A program made the translations under genes and the position numbers. Of a stretch of DNA of 30,182 nucleotides, positions 21,714 through 30,182 are shown one piece after another (within the stretch, counting starts at the first letter, position 1; each line of letters starts with the position of its first letter). The notes beneath the pieces were generated by a model, which was given only the letters and a program-made list of their open reading frames with translations, did no database searches and was not told the origin of the DNA. The stretch comes from CAG-552 sp964516925 (GTDB taxonomy: Bacteria > Bacillota > Clostridia > Christensenellales > Pumilibacteraceae): contig CAZEXL010000017.1 in NCBI GenBank assembly GCA_964516925.1, positions 1 through 30,182 of the forward strand, given 5' to 3'.

Positions 21714-24700
21714 ATGTCCGAAAGAATCATCAGAAAGATTAAGTACGGCAACACCGAAAGACTGTCGTTTGCGCAGTGTCAGGAAGTTATCGAAATGCCG
21801 CAACTTATCGAAGTTCAGAAGGCGTCTTACACCGACTTTTTAAATCACGGAATAGGCGAAGTACTAAAAGATTTTTCGCCGATCACCGACTTTTCGGGTA
21901 GAATCGCTCTTCATTTTTTGGATCATCATTTGGATGAAAAGACCAAATACACCGAAAAAGAGTGCAAAGACCGCGACGCCACTTTTGCAGCCGCTTTAAA
22001 AGTTAAGGTAAGGCTGGAAGTCTACGACGAAAACGGCGACGTAGGCAGTGCAATCGAACAAGAAGTGTTTATGGGCGACCTTCCGCTTATGACTCCCAAC
22101 GGCTCGTTTATCATAAACGGCGCCGAGCGTGTAGTCGTAAGTCAGCTCGTTCGCTCTCCCGGAGTGTACTTCGATTTACAAAAGGACATAAAAACAGGCC
22201 ATTCGTATTTCGCGGCAACAAATATTCCTTCTCGCGGCGCATGGCTTGAATTTCAGGAAGATTCTTCCGGCATGTTGTGGGTACACGTTGACAGAACTCG
22301 TAAAGTTCCGGCAACCGTTCTTTTGCGCGCTCTTTCCGCTACGCAAACCGAAAACAAATTCGGCTCGGACGAAGATATTATCAGAATTTTCCACGGCGAA
22401 AAGCTTATCGTAGACACTTGCGAAAAAGATACAACCAAAACCGAAGACGAGGGTCTTATCGAGCTTAATCGCAAGCTTCGTCCTGGCGAAGTGCCCAACG
22501 TAGACAGTATTCGTACTTACGTCGATGGTCTTATGTTCGATCGCCGCAAGTACGACCTTTCCAGAGTAGGCAGATATAAATTCAACAAAAAGCTCGCTTT
22601 GCGCGCAAGAATAACCGGCAAAATCGCTTACGAAGACATCGTAGACGGCGACGGTGTTTTGTACGTTCGCAAAGGCGAAGTTATCGACGAGCCTACCGCC
22701 TACAAAATTCAAAACAGCGGTATAAACGAAGTAAAAGTGGCAATAGGCGTCGAGCCGTATTATCATGTGGTAATGGGCAACAATATGGTCGAAATCAACG
22801 ACTATATCGCTTGCAATCCGCTCGATCTCGGCATCAACGAAATGGTTCACTATCCCACGCTTAAAGCCCTTATGGATCAGGCTTCCTCTCCCGAAGAGCT
22901 TATGGGGCTCGTAGCCAAAAACGTAGACTCGTTAATAGTAAAGCATATCCTTATCGACGACGTAATAAGCACTATTAACTACGTTATAGGTTTAAGATAC
23001 GATATAGGCTTCGTGGACAATATCGACCACCTTGCAAATCGTCGTGTTCGTAGCGTAGGCGAGTTGTTGCAAAATCAATTCCGTATAGGTATAGCAAGGC
23101 TCGAGCGTGTAATTCGCGAAAGAATGCAAATTCAGCAGGACAGCGAACTTACCCCGCAAAACCTTATAAATATTCGTCCGGTAGCAAGCGCGATAAAGGA
23201 ATTCTTCGGTTCCAGCCAATTGTCGCAGTTCATGGACGAAACCAACCCGATTGCCGAACTTACGCACAAACGTAAGTTGTCCGCGCTCGGCCCCGGCGGT
23301 CTTAACCGCGAAAGAGCGTCCTTCGAAGTTCGAGACGTACACTATACTCACTATTCTCGTATGTGTCCGATCGAAACTCCCGAAGGTCAAAACATCGGTC
23401 TTATTTCCTCGCTCAGTAGCTACGCGCGCATAAACGAATACGGCTTTATCGAAGCACCGTATCGCAAAGTGGACAAGGTGAACAAGCGCGTTATCCCCGG
23501 AGCGGAAGGCGTAGAATATCTTGCCGCCGACGAAGAAGACAGATACACCGTGGCTCAGGCTACCGAACCGCTTGACGAAAACAATTGGTTCGTAAACGAG
23601 CGTGTGCTTATGCGTTATCGCGAAGACATTGCCGAGCGTCCGCGCGAGGAAATCGACTATATGGACGTTTCGCCTCGTCAGATGATATCGGTAGCAACCG
23701 CGCTTATTCCGTTCCTCGAAAACGACGATACCAACCGTGCGTTGATGGGCTCTAACATGCAGCGTCAGGCAGTTCCTCTTCTTAAGCCCGAAGCGCCCAT
23801 AGTAGGTACCGGCATCGAGCATAAAATTGCTTACGACTCTGGTGTAATGGTAATCAGTCGTAAAGGCGGTGTCGTTTCGTTCGTAGACGCCGATACCATC
23901 AAAATTAACGAAGACGACGGCGGCGTAGCAACGTATACTCTTAAAAAGTTCCAAGCGTCCAACCAAGGTACTTGTATAAATCAAAAGCCGATAGTAAGCA
24001 AAGGTCAGGTAGTAAAAGCGGGCGACGTTCTTGCCGACGGTCATTCTACTCAAAACGCCGAACTTGCCCTTGGCCGTAACATCTTGGTAGGCTTCATGTC
24101 TTGGGAAGGTTACAACTACGAGGACGCAATTCTTATCAGCGAAAAAATAGTTAAGGACGACGTATTCACGTCCATTCACATCGAAGAACATGAAATCGAG
24201 GCGCGCGACACCAAGCTCGGCGAAGAAGAAATTACCCGAGATATTCCCAACGTAGGCGAGGATGCTCTTAAAAACCTCGACGAAGACGGTATCGTTCGCA
24301 TCGGTGCCGAAGTTAATTCGGGCGACATTTTGGTCGGAAAGGTAACTCCCAAGGGCGAAACCGAGCTCACCCCCGAGGAAAGACTTTTGCGTGCGATCTT
24401 CGGCGAAAAAGCTCGCGAAGTTCGCGATACCTCACTCAAAGTTCCGCACGGCGAGGGCGGTATAGTGGTAGACGTCAAGATATTCACTCGCGCTAACCGC
24501 GACGAAATGAGTCCGGGCGTAAACAAGCTCGTCAGAGTATACATCGCTCAAAAACGTAAAATATCGGTCGGCGACAAAATGGCAGGTCGTCACGGTAACA
24601 AGGGCGTTATTTCCCGTATTCTTCCGCAAGAAGATATGCCGTTCATGGCAGACGGAACGCCGCTTCAAATCGTGCTTAACCCGCTAGGCGTACCTTCTCG

Positions 24701-25541
24701 TATGAATATCGGACAGGTGCTTGAAGTCCATCTCGGACTCGTAGCCAAGGCGCTTGGTTGGAAGGTTGCAACGCCTACCTTCGACGGTGCGCTCGAAAGC
24801 GATATTTACGGCTTACTTAAAGAAAACGGCTTCTCTACCGACGGTCAGGTAGACGGCAAAATACAGATGTACGACGGCAGAACGGGTGAACCGTTTGAAA
24901 ACCGTTCGACTGTCGGATATATGTATATGATAAAACTTATCCACCTTGTCGACGACAAGATTCACGCAAGATCTACCGGTCCGTATTCGCTAGTTACCCA
25001 GCAGCCTTTGGGCGGAAAAGCTCAATTCGGCGGACAGCGTTTCGGCGAAATGGAAGTTTGGGCACTTTACGCTTATGGCGCGGCAAATATATTGCAAGAA
25101 ATCATGACGGTTAAGTCCGACGACGTTGTGGGCAGAGTTAAGACGTACGAATCTATCGTAAAAGGTCTTAATATGACCGAGCCGGGAATCCCCGAATCGT
25201 TCAAAGTTCTTATCAAGGAACTTCAGGCGCTTGCGCTTGACGTAAAGGTGCTTACCGAAAACAAAGAAGAAGTCGGTATTCGCGAGCTTATGGAAGACGA
25301 CGATAACGATACGTTCGAACAGCGTAAACCGTACGAACATCGCGAACTTAACTTCGACGACGAAGATCTTGAATTCAGCGACGCCGACGAAACTCTTAAT
25401 GAAGAGAACGTCGTTGCCGAAGAAGATCTTGACGGAATTAGTATTTTGGACGACGAGCTTGAACTTGACGATCCGTTTGCCGATAAGGAATTGGACGATC
25501 TCGACGACGACGATTTGTTTGATTTCGATGACAAGAACTGA
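21714..25541 (+). CDS. rpoB: RNA polymerase beta subunit
   Basis: 1275 aa, in the range for Firmicutes. It forms one half of the active-site cleft of RNA polymerase. AAGGAG lies just before the ATG. The rifampicin pocket is clear at residues 503-523 (LSQFMDETNPIAELTHKRKL): D508, H518 and S523 match E. coli D516, H526 and S531, the sensitive state, while K521 stands where E. coli has R529. The lobe motif RERASFEVRDVHYTHYSRMC and GLISSLSSYARINEYG follow, and KMAGRHGNKGVIS with GGKAQFGGQRFGEMEVWALY mark the C-terminal core. The last 80 or so residues are a strongly acidic tail, seen in other Clostridia. rplJL is not upstream. It is 20 bp from rpoC and co-transcribed. Confidence 0.98.
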   Translation: MSERIIRKIKYGNTERLSFAQCQEVIEMPQLIEVQKASYTDFLNHGIGEVLKDFSPITDFSGRIALHFLDHHLDEKTKYTEKECKDRDATFAAALKVKVRLEVYDENGDVGSAIEQEVFMGDLPLMTPNGSFIINGAERVVVSQLVRSPGVYFDLQKDIKTGHSYFAATNIPSRGAWLEFQEDSSGMLWVHVDRTRKVPATVLLRALSATQTENKFGSDEDIIRIFHGEKLIVDTCEKDTTKTEDEGLIELNRKLRPGEVPNVDSIRTYVDGLMFDRRKYDLSRVGRYKFNKKLALRARITGKIAYEDIVDGDGVLYVRKGEVIDEPTAYKIQNSGINEVKVAIGVEPYYHVVMGNNMVEINDYIACNPLDLGINEMVHYPTLKALMDQASSPEELMGLVAKNVDSLIVKHILIDDVISTINYVIGLRYDIGFVDNIDHLANRRVRSVGELLQNQFRIGIARLERVIRERMQIQQDSELTPQNLINIRPVASAIKEFFGSSQLSQFMDETNPIAELTHKRKLSALGPGGLNRERASFEVRDVHYTHYSRMCPIETPEGQNIGLISSLSSYARINEYGFIEAPYRKVDKVNKRVIPGAEGVEYLAADEEDRYTVAQATEPLDENNWFVNERVLMRYREDIAERPREEIDYMDVSPRQMISVATALIPFLENDDTNRALMGSNMQRQAVPLLKPEAPIVGTGIEHKIAYDSGVMVISRKGGVVSFVDADTIKINEDDGGVATYTLKKFQASNQGTCINQKPIVSKGQVVKAGDVLADGHSTQNAELALGRNILVGFMSWEGYNYEDAILISEKIVKDDVFTSIHIEEHEIEARDTKLGEEEITRDIPNVGEDALKNLDEDGIVRIGAEVNSGDILVGKVTPKGETELTPEERLLRAIFGEKAREVRDTSLKVPHGEGGIVVDVKIFTRANRDEMSPGVNKLVRVYIAQKRKISVGDKMAGRHGNKGVISRILPQEDMPFMADGTPLQIVLNPLGVPSRMNIGQVLEVHLGLVAKALGWKVATPTFDGALESDIYGLLKENGFSTDGQVDGKIQMYDGRTGEPFENRSTVGYMYMIKLIHLVDDKIHARSTGPYSLVTQQPLGGKAQFGGQRFGEMEVWALYAYGAANILQEIMTVKSDDVVGRVKTYESIVKGLNMTEPGIPESFKVLIKELQALALDVKVLTENKEEVGIRELMEDDDNDTFEQRKPYEHRELNFDDEDLEFSDADETLNEENVVAEEDLDGISILDDELELDDPFADKELDDLDDDDLFDFDDKN

Positions 25542-25561
25542 GCTGAAAGGAGGAGATAATA

Positions 25562-28500
25562 ATGTTTGAATTAAATAATTTCGATTCCATGCAGATTGCT
25601 ATTGCAGGCCCTAATAAAATAAGAGAGTGGTCGCACGGCGAGGTTACGAAGTCCGAAACGATTAACTATCGTACGCAAAAACCCGAGCGTGACGGACTTT
25701 TCTGCGAAAGAATTTTCGGACCTACTAAAGACTGGGAATGCTATTGCGGAAAGTACAAGCGCGTTCGATATAAGGGCGTTATTTGCGATAAATGCGGCGT
25801 AGAAGTCACGAAGTCCAAAGTTCGTCGTGAACGTATGGGACACATCGAGCTTGCAGCGCCCGTAACGCACATTTGGTATTTCCGAGGAGTTCCCAGCCGC
25901 ATAGGTTTGCTTTTAGATATTCCTCCCAAGGCTTTAGAGCAAGTCGTTTATTTCGCTTCGTTCATAGTGCTCGATCCGGGCGAAACCGATCTTCAGTACA
26001 AGCAAGTGCTAACCGACGCTCAGCTCGAGGAAGCGCGTGAACAGTACGGAACGAAGTCGTTCAAAGTAGGCATGGGCGCAGAGGCTATCAAAGAGCTTTT
26101 GTCGCAAGTCGATTTGGAAAAAGAATATAAAGAAGTAAAAGATATCGTAAACAACTCTACCGGTCAAAAGAAGGTAAAGGCAATAAAACGTCTTGATATT
26201 TTGGATGCGTTCTTAAAGAACGGTACCGATCCCACGTGGATGGTATTGGACGTACTTCCCGTTCTTCCGCCCGAGCTTCGTCCTATGGTTCAGCTTGACG
26301 GCGGCAGATACGCAACCAGCGACCTTAACGATTTGTATCGCAGAGTAATAAACAGAAATAATCGCTTAAAGAAGCTTTTGGAAATGAAAGCTCCGGATAT
26401 CATTATCCGTAACGAAAAGCGTATGCTTCAAGAGGCGGTAGACTCGCTTATCGACAACGGTCGCCGCGGCAAAGCCGTATCCGGCGCCGGCAATCGTGAG
26501 CTTAAGTCGCTTAGCGGCTTGCTTCGCGGTAAGCAAGGTCGTTTCCGTCAAAACCTTCTCGGTAAGCGTGTAGACTATTCCGGACGTTCGGTTATCGTAG
26601 TAGGTCCCGAACTCAAGATGTATCAATGCGGCTTACCCAAGGAAATGGCTCTCGAACTTTTCAAACCGTTCGTAATGCGCGAGCTCGTTGCTCAGGGCAA
26701 AACTCACAACATTAAAAGCGCTAAGCGCGTCGTAGAACGTGCAGGCAGCGAAGTATGGGGTGTGCTCGAAGGCGTTATAAAAGAACATCCCGTTCTTTTG
26801 AACCGTGCTCCGACGCTTCACAGATTGGGTATTCAGGCGTTCGAGCCGGTACTTGTCGAGGGCAGAGCAATCAAGCTTCATCCGCTTGCGTGCGGCGCAT
26901 TCAACGCCGACTTCGACGGCGACCAAATGGCGGTACACGTACCTCTTTCCGTCGAAGCAAGAGTAGAAGCAAGATTCCTTATGCTTTCTACGAACAACAT
27001 TCTTAAGCTTTCCGACGGCAGACCGGTATGCTCTCCCACTCAGGATATGGTCATCGGTTGTTACTACCTTACCATCGCTAAGGCAGGCGCAAAGGGCGAA
27101 GGCATGATCTTCCGTGACGAAGACGAAGCAAAGATGGCGTACGCAAACAAAGAAATCGAGCTTCAAAGCAAGATTTGGGTACGAGTAACCAAGGAAGTCG
27201 ACGGCGAGATGCGCAGCAAGCGTATCGAGACCACGGTCGGCAGACTTATATTCAACGATATAATCCCGCAAGACCTCGGACTTAAACTTGCCGAGGATGA
27301 AAACGGTAAAGTATACGAAGGCGACAAGAGCAATCCGTTCACGCTTGAAGTTGATGCTTGCGTAGATAAGTCAAGACTTCAGCAAATCGTAGACGCAACG
27401 TTCAAGCAAAAGGGCGCAACCGAAACGGTAAAGATGCTCGACAACATTAAGTCGTACGGCTACAAGTATTCCACTATCGGCGCAATAACCACCAGTGTAT
27501 TCGACATGCACATTCCGCCCGAAAAGAAGACTATTCTTGCCGAAACGGAAAAGCGCGTAATCGCAATCGAAGATTTGTACGACAACGGACTTATGACCGA
27601 GGACGAAAAATACAAGCTTGTCGTAAACGAATGGACCAACGCCAACAACGACGTAACCAACGCGCTCAAAAAGACGCTTACCAAGTTTAATCCCATCAAC
27701 ATGATGGCTGTATCCGGTGCTCGTGGTAGCATGAAGCAGATAGCGCAGCTTTCGGGTATGCGTGGTCTTATGACTAACCCTCAAGGTAAAACTCTTGAAA
27801 CGCCGGTACGTTCATCTTTCCGTGAAGGCTTGTCCGTTCTTGAGTATTTCATATCTTCTCACGGTGGACGTAAAGGTCTTGCCGATACTGCACTTAAGAC
27901 GGCGGACTCCGGTTACCTTACCAGACGTTTGGTTGACGTATCTCAAGACGTAATCGTACGAGAAGAAGATTGTTGCGAGGGCAAGACTCCTAAGGGAATG
28001 TACACCACCGCAATTATGGAAGGCAATCAGGTTATCGAATCGCTTGCCGATCGTTTAAACGGCAGATTCGCAGCCGAAGACGTATATTATCCCGAAGGGC
28101 ATCAAAAGGCGGGCGAGCTTATCGTTGCTTGCAACGATTATATAACCGAGGATCTTGCTAACGAAATTCAAAAGGCAGGTATAAAGGGCGTTACCATTCG
28201 TACCGTGCTTACTTGTAAGGCAAAACACGGCGTGTGCGTAAAATGTTACGGCAAAGATATGTCCGGATCTCGTCCCGTTCGTGTGGGCGAAGCGGTCGGC
28301 ATTATCGCTGCTCAGTCCATCGGTGAACCGGGTACTCAGCTTACCATGCGTACGTTCCACACCGGCGGTGTCGCAGCGGCAGAAGATATTACTCGAGGCT
28401 TACCTCGTGTCGAAGAATTGTTCGAAGCGCGCAAGCCTAAGGGTGTTGCAATCGTGGTAGAGCACGGCGGTGAAATCCATATTATCGAAAAAGACGGAAA

Positions 28501-29230
28501 ACGCGATGTTGTAGTTAAGCGCGAAGACGGCAAGGAAGAATCGTATTCCATTCCGTACACTGCAAAGCTTAAGCAGAATATCGTAGACGGTGCAACGGTA
28601 ATGAGCGGTGACGCGCTTACCGAAGGTCCTATCAATCCGCACGATATTTTGCGTACTAAAGGTCGCAAGTACGTTCAGGACTATATTTTGTGCGAAGTTC
28701 AATCCGTATACCGTAGCCAAGGCGTTCAAATCAACGATAAGCATATCGAAGTAATAGTTCGTCAAATGCTTAAAAAGGTACGAGTAGAGGACAGCGGCGA
28801 TACCGATTTGCTTACCGGTGCGATGGTAGATCTTCCCACGTTCGACGAAGTTAACTCCAAAACTATGGAAGCATACGGTCGTCCTGCGGTAGCAAAGCAT
28901 ACGCTTTTGGGTATTACAAAAGCCGCACTTGCAACCGAGTCGTTCCTTTCGGCGGCGTCCTTCCAGGAAACGGCAAGAGTTCTTACCGAAGCCGCAATCA
29001 AGAACAAAGTCGATCCGCTTATCGGTCTTAAGGAAAACGTTATTATCGGTAAGCTTATTCCTGCCGGAACGGGTCTTAAGAAGTATAAGAACATTTATCC
29101 GCAAGAAATAATCGATAAATCCGAGCAGGATATGCAAAATCGTGTTGCTGCCGAAATTGCGCTTGACGAAAGCCAAGCGGGCGAAGATTTGCTTGACGAA
29201 GTTGCTGATATCGAAAACGATGAAAAATAA
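25562..29230 (+). CDS. rpoC: RNA polymerase beta' subunit
   Basis: 1222 aa, of normal length for Firmicutes. It carries the catalytic magnesium. AAAGGAGGAG precedes the ATG. The N-terminal zinc site is CYCGKYKRVRYKGVICDKCG, close to residue 60-78. The active-site motif NADFDGDQMAVHVP has D450, D452 and D454. The trigger-loop and bridge-helix region contains GARGSMKQIAQLSGMRGLM. The second zinc site is formed by CC of the DCCEGKTP segment, then CKAKHGVCVKC. The C-terminal part has RVGEAVGIIAAQSIGEPGTQ. The large proteobacterial insertion is absent. It is followed by a 54-codon ORF that overlaps its last codons, then a terminator at 29448. rpsL and rpsG do not follow. Confidence 0.98.
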   Translation: MFELNNFDSMQIAIAGPNKIREWSHGEVTKSETINYRTQKPERDGLFCERIFGPTKDWECYCGKYKRVRYKGVICDKCGVEVTKSKVRRERMGHIELAAPVTHIWYFRGVPSRIGLLLDIPPKALEQVVYFASFIVLDPGETDLQYKQVLTDAQLEEAREQYGTKSFKVGMGAEAIKELLSQVDLEKEYKEVKDIVNNSTGQKKVKAIKRLDILDAFLKNGTDPTWMVLDVLPVLPPELRPMVQLDGGRYATSDLNDLYRRVINRNNRLKKLLEMKAPDIIIRNEKRMLQEAVDSLIDNGRRGKAVSGAGNRELKSLSGLLRGKQGRFRQNLLGKRVDYSGRSVIVVGPELKMYQCGLPKEMALELFKPFVMRELVAQGKTHNIKSAKRVVERAGSEVWGVLEGVIKEHPVLLNRAPTLHRLGIQAFEPVLVEGRAIKLHPLACGAFNADFDGDQMAVHVPLSVEARVEARFLMLSTNNILKLSDGRPVCSPTQDMVIGCYYLTIAKAGAKGEGMIFRDEDEAKMAYANKEIELQSKIWVRVTKEVDGEMRSKRIETTVGRLIFNDIIPQDLGLKLAEDENGKVYEGDKSNPFTLEVDACVDKSRLQQIVDATFKQKGATETVKMLDNIKSYGYKYSTIGAITTSVFDMHIPPEKKTILAETEKRVIAIEDLYDNGLMTEDEKYKLVVNEWTNANNDVTNALKKTLTKFNPINMMAVSGARGSMKQIAQLSGMRGLMTNPQGKTLETPVRSSFREGLSVLEYFISSHGGRKGLADTALKTADSGYLTRRLVDVSQDVIVREEDCCEGKTPKGMYTTAIMEGNQVIESLADRLNGRFAAEDVYYPEGHQKAGELIVACNDYITEDLANEIQKAGIKGVTIRTVLTCKAKHGVCVKCYGKDMSGSRPVRVGEAVGIIAAQSIGEPGTQLTMRTFHTGGVAAAEDITRGLPRVEELFEARKPKGVAIVVEHGGEIHIIEKDGKRDVVVKREDGKEESYSIPYTAKLKQNIVDGATVMSGDALTEGPINPHDILRTKGRKYVQDYILCEVQSVYRSQGVQINDKHIEVIVRQMLKKVRVEDSGDTDLLTGAMVDLPTFDEVNSKTMEAYGRPAVAKHTLLGITKAALATESFLSAASFQETARVLTEAAIKNKVDPLIGLKENVIIGKLIPAGTGLKKYKNIYPQEIIDKSEQDMQNRVAAEIALDESQAGEDLLDEVADIENDEK

Positions 29231-29384
29231 CGAAACGGACAAAAAAAGTGGCGAGCTCCAAAAAGAGCTCGCTGCAAAAAAAGCCGCGAAGGTCACAAAG
29301 CAAAAAATCGAGGCGGAAAATTTTAAACGCAAATATTTCGATTATTACGACGACGTTAAAATTTCGGTAAAGGAAGATTGGTAA
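29220..29384 (+). CDS. 54-aa Lys-rich hypothetical protein overlapping the end of rpoC
   Basis: An ATG at 29220 lies in the last codons of rpoC in another frame, so the two genes overlap by 11 bp; translation could be coupled by termination-reinitiation, as I see no ribosome binding site. The 54-residue product is highly charged (MKNNETDKKSGELQKELAAK), probably a helix or coiled coil, ending in FDYYDDVKISVKEDW. A perfect 8-bp inverted repeat (GCGAGCTC/GAGCTCGC, 29251-29272) lies within it. Support for it being real: its stop codon is directly followed by the 13-bp hairpin that also directly follows two undisputed genes. The function is unknown. Confidence 0.5.
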   Translation: MKNNETDKKSGELQKELAAKKAAKVTKQKIEAENFKRKYFDYYDDVKISVKEDW

Positions 29385-29413
29385 CTTCCCTTTCTTTGGA
29401 AAAGAAAGGGAAG
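29385..29413 (+). repeat. Stop-abutting hairpin, copy 4
   Basis: CTTCCCTTTCTTT, loop GGA, AAAGAAAGGGAAG: again a 13-bp perfect stem with a 3-nt loop, starting on the base after a TAA. It is followed by a diverged copy of the 23-bp core (29405-29427), as after typA. Confidence 0.85.
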
Positions 29414-29447
29414 CCAAAGAAACTTAAACAAACTCTAAGTTAGTAAA

Positions 29448-29477
29448 GGGTAGTGTGAAGAACATTACCCTTTTTTC
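29448..29477 (+). terminator. Terminator of the rpoBC transcript
   Basis: GGGTAGTGT with ACATTACCC, loop GAAGA, then a run of T. It resembles the typA terminator. Confidence 0.85.
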
Positions 29478-29489
29478 ATACTTAACCTT

Positions 29490-29561
29490 ATGTCACCGCA
29501 AAACGAATCAATCCCCAACCATATGTCACCAACGAGGAGCGTTAGCGACGCGGCAATCTCT
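29490..29561 (+). repeat. Two copies of the GTCATTGCGA-type dispersed repeat
   Basis: Diverged copies at 29490-29516 and 29524-29561, the second with GAGGAGCGTTAGCGACGCGG and CAATCTCT. This kind of sequence is a well-known dispersed intergenic repeat in many unrelated bacterial genomes (from memory). A third copy is at 29842. Confidence 0.7.
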
Positions 29562-29630
29562 CCGTTAAACTTCTACCACTCGGCACAATCAAACGCACCA
29601 CCGCCCGCAAACGTAAAAAAAGGAATCGCT

Positions 29631-29788
29631 TCCGCGAGATCCTTCAGTTCCTTCAGGATGACATTAAGTAGGGGAAGTGTACTTAATATCCTTAGATTTT
29701 GGCAACCAACAACGCAAAAATCTACTTTTATTTTTTCGTACTAAACCTCTTTTGTCATTCTGAGCCGCAAGGCGAAGAATCTCGCGGA
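29631..29788. mobile_element. MITE-like element 1 with imperfect terminal inverted repeats
   Basis: The left end (TCCGCGAGATCCTTCAG to GGATGACA) and the right end (TGTCATTCTGAG to GAATCTCGCGGA) are inverted relative to each other, over about 32 bp with mismatches. The 90-bp centre is AT-rich and codes for nothing. The element resembles the widespread GTCATTCTGAG repeat family. It has a diverged partner at 29966-30108. Confidence 0.6.
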
Positions 29789-29841
29789 AGCGAAACGGTT
29801 GTTAGTACAGCAGTAACAGCAGAAAACAACTTCAACCATAC

Positions 29842-29873
29842 GTCATTGCGAAGGGACCCCTGTGGCAATCTCT
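29842..29873 (+). repeat. GTCATTGCGA-type repeat, third copy
   Basis: GTCATTGCGAAGGGACCCCT followed by GTGGCAATCTCT. It lies in front of the second MITE-like element just as the copy at 29524 lies in front of the first, about 318 bp apart. Confidence 0.7.
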
Positions 29874-29965
29874 CCGTGTGACTGTTCGCTATTGGTGCAA
29901 TCAAACGTACTATCGGTGCAATCAAGAGTACTACTGCCAAAAACAATAAAACACAAGGTATCGCT

Positions 29966-30108
29966 CCCGCGGGATTCTTCACGTTGTTCAGAATGACATA
30001 AAAAGGGTTTACGTACTTATAATCCACTCGTTTTGGTAGCGAACTATCGCAAAATTCTATTTTTGTTTTTTTGCACTCCGCCATTCTGTCATCCTGAGCG
30101 CAAGAAAG
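29966..30108. mobile_element. MITE-like element 2, diverged and shortened at its right end
   Basis: The left end is CCCGCGGGATTCTTCAC to CAGAATGAC; the right end is GTCATCCTGAGCGCAAGAAAG and stops before the GAATCT part. The centre aligns with the centre of element 1 (GTACTT.AT, TTTTGG, GCAAAA, TTTTT), so the two are related copies. Confidence 0.55.
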
Positions 30109-30137
30109 TGGTACAATGTTTTTAGACAAAAAAATAA

Positions 30138-30178
30138 ATGACAAAAGGTTTAATTTTATGTATAATAGAACAAAGGAG
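30138..30178 (+). promoter_or_regulatory. Promoter and ribosome binding site of a gene beyond the window
   Basis: -35 ATGACA (30138-30143), a 17-bp spacer and a perfect -10 TATAAT (30161-30166), then AAAGGAG four bases before the window end. A plus-strand gene should start a few bases beyond 30182. The leader would be very short. Confidence 0.7.
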
Positions 30179-30182
30179 AACG

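Noticed and set aside
22992..24191. 399-codon minus-strand ORF
   Set aside because: It is antisense to rpoB, and its translation shows no domain or signal.
29251..29272. Perfect inverted repeat in the ORF behind rpoC as a terminator of rpoC
   Set aside because: It is followed by TGCAAAAAAA, not by T, on the plus strand. A clear terminator lies at 29448; the repeat also fits as coding sequence.
28400..29332. 310-codon minus-strand ORF
   Set aside because: It is antisense to rpoC and the small ORF behind it, with low-complexity Phe/Arg-rich translation and no recognisable motif.
29490..29744. 84-codon plus-strand ORF and a 129-codon minus-strand ORF (29755-30144) in the terminal repeats
   Set aside because: Both run through the ends of dispersed repeats and MITE-like elements, and neither has a ribosome binding site or a sensible protein pattern.

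Overview
The window looks like chromosome from an uncultured, low-to-moderate GC Gram-positive bacterium of the Clostridia type. I infer this from canonical TTGACA/TATAAT promoters, strong AGGAGG-type ribosome binding sites, a three-part transhydrogenase, a lipoprotein of Gram-positive type, and RpoB/RpoC without proteobacterial insertions. A 100-base run of N (10466-10565) shows it is a scaffolded assembly, probably metagenomic. No taxonomic marker was searched, so the assignment is inference.

Layout. (1) 1-3.7 kb: a minus-strand operon of six unrecognised genes, most encoding single-pass membrane or secreted proteins, two of them Ig-like paralogues; it is more AT-rich than the rest. (2) 3.7-5.3 kb: a predicted small RNA that may be the leftover antitoxin of a type I toxin-antitoxin locus, an unknown gene with an operator-like promoter, a monocistronic initiator tRNA, and a DUF308 membrane protein. 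(3) 5.4-10.3 kb: typA (bipA), then an 841-residue protein joining a helical region, a TIR domain and a PP2C phosphatase domain. (4) 10.3-12.0 kb: a 37-bp tandem array broken by the assembly gap, then a YafY/WYL regulator divergent from a small unknown gene, with an inverted repeat between them. (5) 12.0-17.3 kb: a phytoene-desaturase-like flavoprotein and the proton-translocating NAD(P) transhydrogenase. The transhydrogenase is pntAA followed by a fused pntAB-pntB whose NADP-binding domain is present twice in tandem, 468 bp of it identical. (6) 17.5-21.5 kb: a thioredoxin-like lipoprotein and a polytopic protein with an M28-peptidase-like domain that has lost its metal ligands. (7) 21.7-29.4 kb: rpoB-rpoC and a 54-codon ORF overlapping the end of rpoC. 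The usual rplJL and rpsLG neighbours are absent. (8) 29.4-30.2 kb: a repeat-rich intergenic region with two MITE-like elements, then a promoter and ribosome binding site for a gene beyond the window.

The housekeeping genes (typA, tRNA-fMet, pnt, rpoBC) each sit in their own transcription unit with clear promoters and terminators, and the accessory genes lie between them. The observations I rate highest are the TIR-PP2C fusion, a hairpin family (13-bp stem, 3-nt loop) that abuts the stop codons of three unrelated genes, and the duplicated and homogenised transhydrogenase domain III.
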